Shown here in pieces: positions 7,347 to 9,633 of a DNA stretch of 9,633 bases. Origin of the DNA: GWB1-38-13 sp964608405 (lineage in GTDB: Bacteria; Patescibacteriota; Microgenomatia; UBA8517); contig CAZSNC010000024.1 of assembly GCA_964608405.1 (NCBI GenBank), positions 1 to 9,633 of the forward strand, written 5' to 3'. The notes below the pieces were generated by a model. The model saw only the letters and a program-made list of their open reading frames with translations. It had not been told where the DNA came from and ran no database searches. The position numbers were made by a program, and so were the translations under genes. Every line of letters starts with the position of its first letter. Position 1 is the first letter of the stretch.

Positions 7347-9067
7347 AATTTGTATATCGCAATATTATCCTTATTGTAGATGTTTATACTCTTCATTTCA
7401 TCTTTATACTTAAAACCCAACTCATCCGAAATATAGATATAAGTTATTCCCAGATTCTTGAGGTAGGTCATGTTACCAAAATTCTCGATAATATCCTGTT
7501 TTCTTTCCTTCCAATCATACCCAGTGATTTCCAGATTTACTTCATCTTCCATAAAGGTCTGTTTTCCGGTTAGTGCCGATACATAAGCTGTCGATTCATA
7601 AAGATATAAAGGTCTCGGAGGGTTTGACAGCGCTTTGTCGGCCAGATTCTTGTCATACGTTTGGGTTAAAACAATTCCATCCGGTTGACCTTTGAGAAAC
7701 TCAAGTGCGTTTAACTCCGCTTTTGAAATCTTTGCCGGAGGCCTTGCAGGCAAATAATTCCTCAGGGTGGAAACCAAGGTTGGGATAGTTATTGCCAAAA
7801 GTACTCCAACTATGGCACAAGACTTAATTAAAAACTTCTTCGGTGGCAAAGCATCTTTTTTCTTCATACTTTCAAAATACCTTCCGACAGAGATTCCGCT
7901 TATCACAGATAAAAACACCAACGAGTAATAAAAAAACTGGATTGAATTCCAAGGGTTCCCTGCTTGTATAAAACAAAGTGGAATCAATATTCCAGTAAAA
8001 ACCACAGAGATAAAAATTATTTCAACAATTCCCGATTTCTTAAAATTTCTTATACTCCTGCTTATCCAAGGAACACCGATGATACGAATCCCCATATTCC
8101 CCAACAGAAAAATAAAAAGCGTAAAAGAATAGGCCAGAACTGCCTTTACAATATTACCGGAGAGTTTGTAGTTAACAAGGGCTGTTGCCATCTTCGGCCA
8201 ATAAAAACGGTCAGTAGATGCCACCATACTTTCTAAAAACCAGAACGGGGCAAATATCATGCTTTTGGTTTTAAAGTCATAGGTTGGAAGAATAAACAAA
8301 GCCGACAGTGTTAGGGTTGCAAGAAAAATATATAAAATTATTACCTTGTGTCTTATTAAAAAGTCAGCGATACCAGCAAGAAATAATCCTGCGATTATCA
8401 AAATCCCTGCATAAACTTTTATCTGAACAGTCAAACTAAAAACAAGAACCGCAAATACGGCAAATTTATTTGAACCCGATTTCAAATACTTTTCCAAAAA
8501 AATAAGTCCCAAAAAAATAAATATTAAAGAAAGCGCAAAAGGAGGATTAACAAGTGTTGAAAGAGACTGCTGTGCCCAAAAAAGAGATTCGCCGGAAAAG
8601 GTTCTGTCTTTTATAAAGGTTACAACCCATCCCAAGCTTCCGGAAAAATAAACAAAAAAGGTTGCCCAAAATGCCTGCCGGCTCGACCCCCTCCAGAGCA
8701 AGACAAATCTGTAAACCAATAATCCGATCAGAGCTGCAAAAACCGGAGGTATAACTTGAAAATATAGATTAATTATCGGAATATTTGTAATTTTATAGAT
8801 AACGGAAAGTAACAGATCAAAACCGATATGATAGTTTTTAATATTCTCCCCGGCAAAAACAGGCATCGCAAGTGTCCCTTTTGATAAACCGTTTATTACG
8901 GCAACGTGCCAGATTCCATCATGTCCGTTAGGTCCCCAAAACCCCATTCCGAAGTCATAAACAATCCCGCTTTTTACCATTGTTACCGACCAACAGACAA
9001 TTCCAAGCAGTAACAACAGTAAAAAACTATTTCTTTGAAAAAATACTCGCAATGGTTTTTTTAACAT
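7343..9067 (-). CDS. Multi-pass membrane protein, putative GT-C glycosyltransferase
   Basis: A 574-residue protein that I do not recognise as a named family. A first membrane helix (about 14-33) leads to an outside loop with the unusual GPNGHDGIWHVAVINGL (45-61) and NYHIGFDLLL (78-87). About ten further hydrophobic segments follow, roughly between 95 and 440. The last ~130 residues are soluble: ELNALEFLKGQPDGIVLTQTYD (451-472), STAYVSALTGKQTF (492-505), TYLKNLGITYIYISDE (534-549). This layout (acidic residue in the first outside loop, many helices, C-terminal extracytoplasmic domain) is that of GT-C enzymes using polyprenyl-phosphate sugars. Asp50 or the HDGxxH group is the natural candidate for catalysis. 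A Wzy polymerase is the main alternative, but the C-terminal domain argues against it. The start overlaps the flippase gene by 41 nt with only a poor Shine-Dalgarno. Coding status is sure; function is inferred. Confidence 0.8.
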   Translation of the reverse strand: MLKKPLRVFFQRNSFLLLLLLGIVCWSVTMVKSGIVYDFGMGFWGPNGHDGIWHVAVINGLSKGTLAMPVFAGENIKNYHIGFDLLLSVIYKITNIPIINLYFQVIPPVFAALIGLLVYRFVLLWRGSSRQAFWATFFVYFSGSLGWVVTFIKDRTFSGESLFWAQQSLSTLVNPPFALSLIFIFLGLIFLEKYLKSGSNKFAVFAVLVFSLTVQIKVYAGILIIAGLFLAGIADFLIRHKVIILYIFLATLTLSALFILPTYDFKTKSMIFAPFWFLESMVASTDRFYWPKMATALVNYKLSGNIVKAVLAYSFTLFIFLLGNMGIRIIGVPWISRSIRNFKKSGIVEIIFISVVFTGILIPLCFIQAGNPWNSIQFFYYSLVFLSVISGISVGRYFESMKKKDALPPKKFLIKSCAIVGVLLAITIPTLVSTLRNYLPARPPAKISKAELNALEFLKGQPDGIVLTQTYDKNLADKALSNPPRPLYLYESTAYVSALTGKQTFMEDEVNLEITGYDWKERKQDIIENFGNMTYLKNLGITYIYISDELGFKYKDEMKSINIYNKDNIAIYKL

Positions 9068-9633
9068 CTTCTACCAACGAAGCACCTACCAACAAATACA
9101 ACATAATAGAGTATGTCACAATTCCGAATACGACCAGAAGGACAAAGGAATAAATATTGTAGGGAAAGATGTCCTTAACAAGATAAAGGATAATACCCAT
9201 AACCCACGACGCCAAAAGAGGTTTGATTATCGAGTTAAAAATTGACCAGTTTAAAATCTTTTTCGTAATATAAAGAATAACGAAAGAACTTAAACTAACC
9301 AGCGCATATCCAACTGCGGCGCCGCTGATACCCCATTTTTTGGACAGTAGCGGCAGAATCACCCAGGAAAGCGACGTCCACATAACCATAAGTTTCAGTG
9401 TCGTTTTTATTCTCCCTACAGAAGTTAAAAGATTCGTCAATTGAGTGGAAAAAGCTGCGATAGCTGCATTTACAGAAAGAAATACCAAGGGAACAAAAAC
9501 CGGAGCCCACTTTTGATATTTGGGAATTACGGTAATTAGCTCAGGAAAAAGCGCAATCAGTCCGGCCAAACTAGGATATACCAAAGCGCAGACAAAAAAG
9601 ACAGAACGGTTTAAAGATCTCACTAAATCACTT
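9027..9633 (-). CDS. MOP-superfamily polysaccharide flippase (Wzx-like), C-terminal part
   Basis: The last ~201 residues of a multi-pass exporter of the MOP/MATE superfamily (PST branch, Wzx/RfbX-like), which flips lipid-linked oligosaccharides across the membrane. The frame stays open to the right edge, so the N-terminal half or more is outside; full-length members have about 400-500 residues. A GTG at 9623 is in frame but lies in the middle of the protein, so it is not the start. Visible features are a helix after a basic SLNRS stretch, LIALFPELITVIPKYQKWAPVF (typical of the turn before helix 9 or 10), and STQLTNLLTSVGRIKTTLK followed by KKWGISGAAVGYALVSL. The latter resembles the conserved C-terminal half of this family (Polysacc_synt_C). 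Two more hydrophobic helix pairs and a short charged tail end the protein. The gene overlaps the following one by 41 nt. The exact substrate is unknown. Confidence 0.85.
   Translation of the reverse strand, partial: SDLVRSLNRSVFFVCALVYPSLAGLIALFPELITVIPKYQKWAPVFVPLVFLSVNAAIAAFSTQLTNLLTSVGRIKTTLKLMVMWTSLSWVILPLLSKKWGISGAAVGYALVSLSSFVILYITKKILNWSIFNSIIKPLLASWVMGIILYLVKDIFPYNIYSFVLLVVFGIVTYSIMLYLLVGASLVEDVKKTIASIFSKK

Noticed and set aside
9621..9623. GTG at 9623 as start of a short 198-residue membrane protein.
   Set aside because: The frame continues open to the window edge and the protein matches only the C-terminal half of a flippase, so it is a truncated gene.
1..9633. CRISPR array, tRNA, rRNA, insertion sequence, inverted-repeat terminator or riboswitch.
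   Set aside because: Nothing of the kind is visible by eye; almost all bases are in the nine genes and the gaps are too short to hold them.

Overview
The window is a stretch of a bacterial surface-polysaccharide gene cluster. All nine genes lie on the minus strand, so transcription runs from the high coordinates to the low ones. The DNA is AT-rich (roughly 35-40% G+C by eye). The standard code fits: TGA ends at least four genes (at 1280, 4667, 6450 and 7343), and no reassignment is needed. Gene packing is very tight, several starts lack a visible Shine-Dalgarno site, and the protein style (WaaE-like GT2 enzymes plus YfhO-like multi-pass proteins) recalls Candidate Phyla Radiation bacteria (Patescibacteria, for example the Microgenomates group). 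That placement is an impression from protein style; no rRNA or marker gene is present to test it.

Layout in transcription order: (1) the C-terminal part of a MOP-superfamily (Wzx-like) flippase, cut by the right edge; (2) a 574-residue multi-pass protein with a soluble C-terminal domain, probably an uncharacterised GT-C-fold glycosyltransferase; (3) a WaaE-like GT2; (4) a COG1216/rhamnosyltransferase-like GT2; (5) a second WaaE-like GT2, paralogous to (3); (6) a GT4 (GT-B fold) enzyme with Alg11-like signatures; (7) an 800-residue YfhO-family membrane protein; (8) a class I SAM-dependent methyltransferase; (9) the N-terminal part of another GT2, cut by the left edge. Junctions are overlaps of 41, 4, 4, 41 and 32 nt or gaps of 48, 1 and 28 nt. 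This strongly suggests one translationally coupled transcription unit. No stretch longer than 50 bases is without a gene.

Inferred joint role: the soluble GT2 and GT4 enzymes would build a lipid-linked oligosaccharide at the inner face of the membrane, and the flippase would move it across. The two large membrane proteins would transfer sugars or glycan from a polyprenyl-phosphate carrier on the outer face, and the methyltransferase could cap or decorate the glycan. The window has no initiating phosphoglycosyltransferase, no recognisable Wzy polymerase, no sugar-nucleotide synthesis gene and no mobile element, tRNA, rRNA or CRISPR array. I see no clearly new system. The most interesting items are the 574-residue putative GT-C protein and an unusual chain of ATG-TAA mini-ORFs just before the last GT2 gene.
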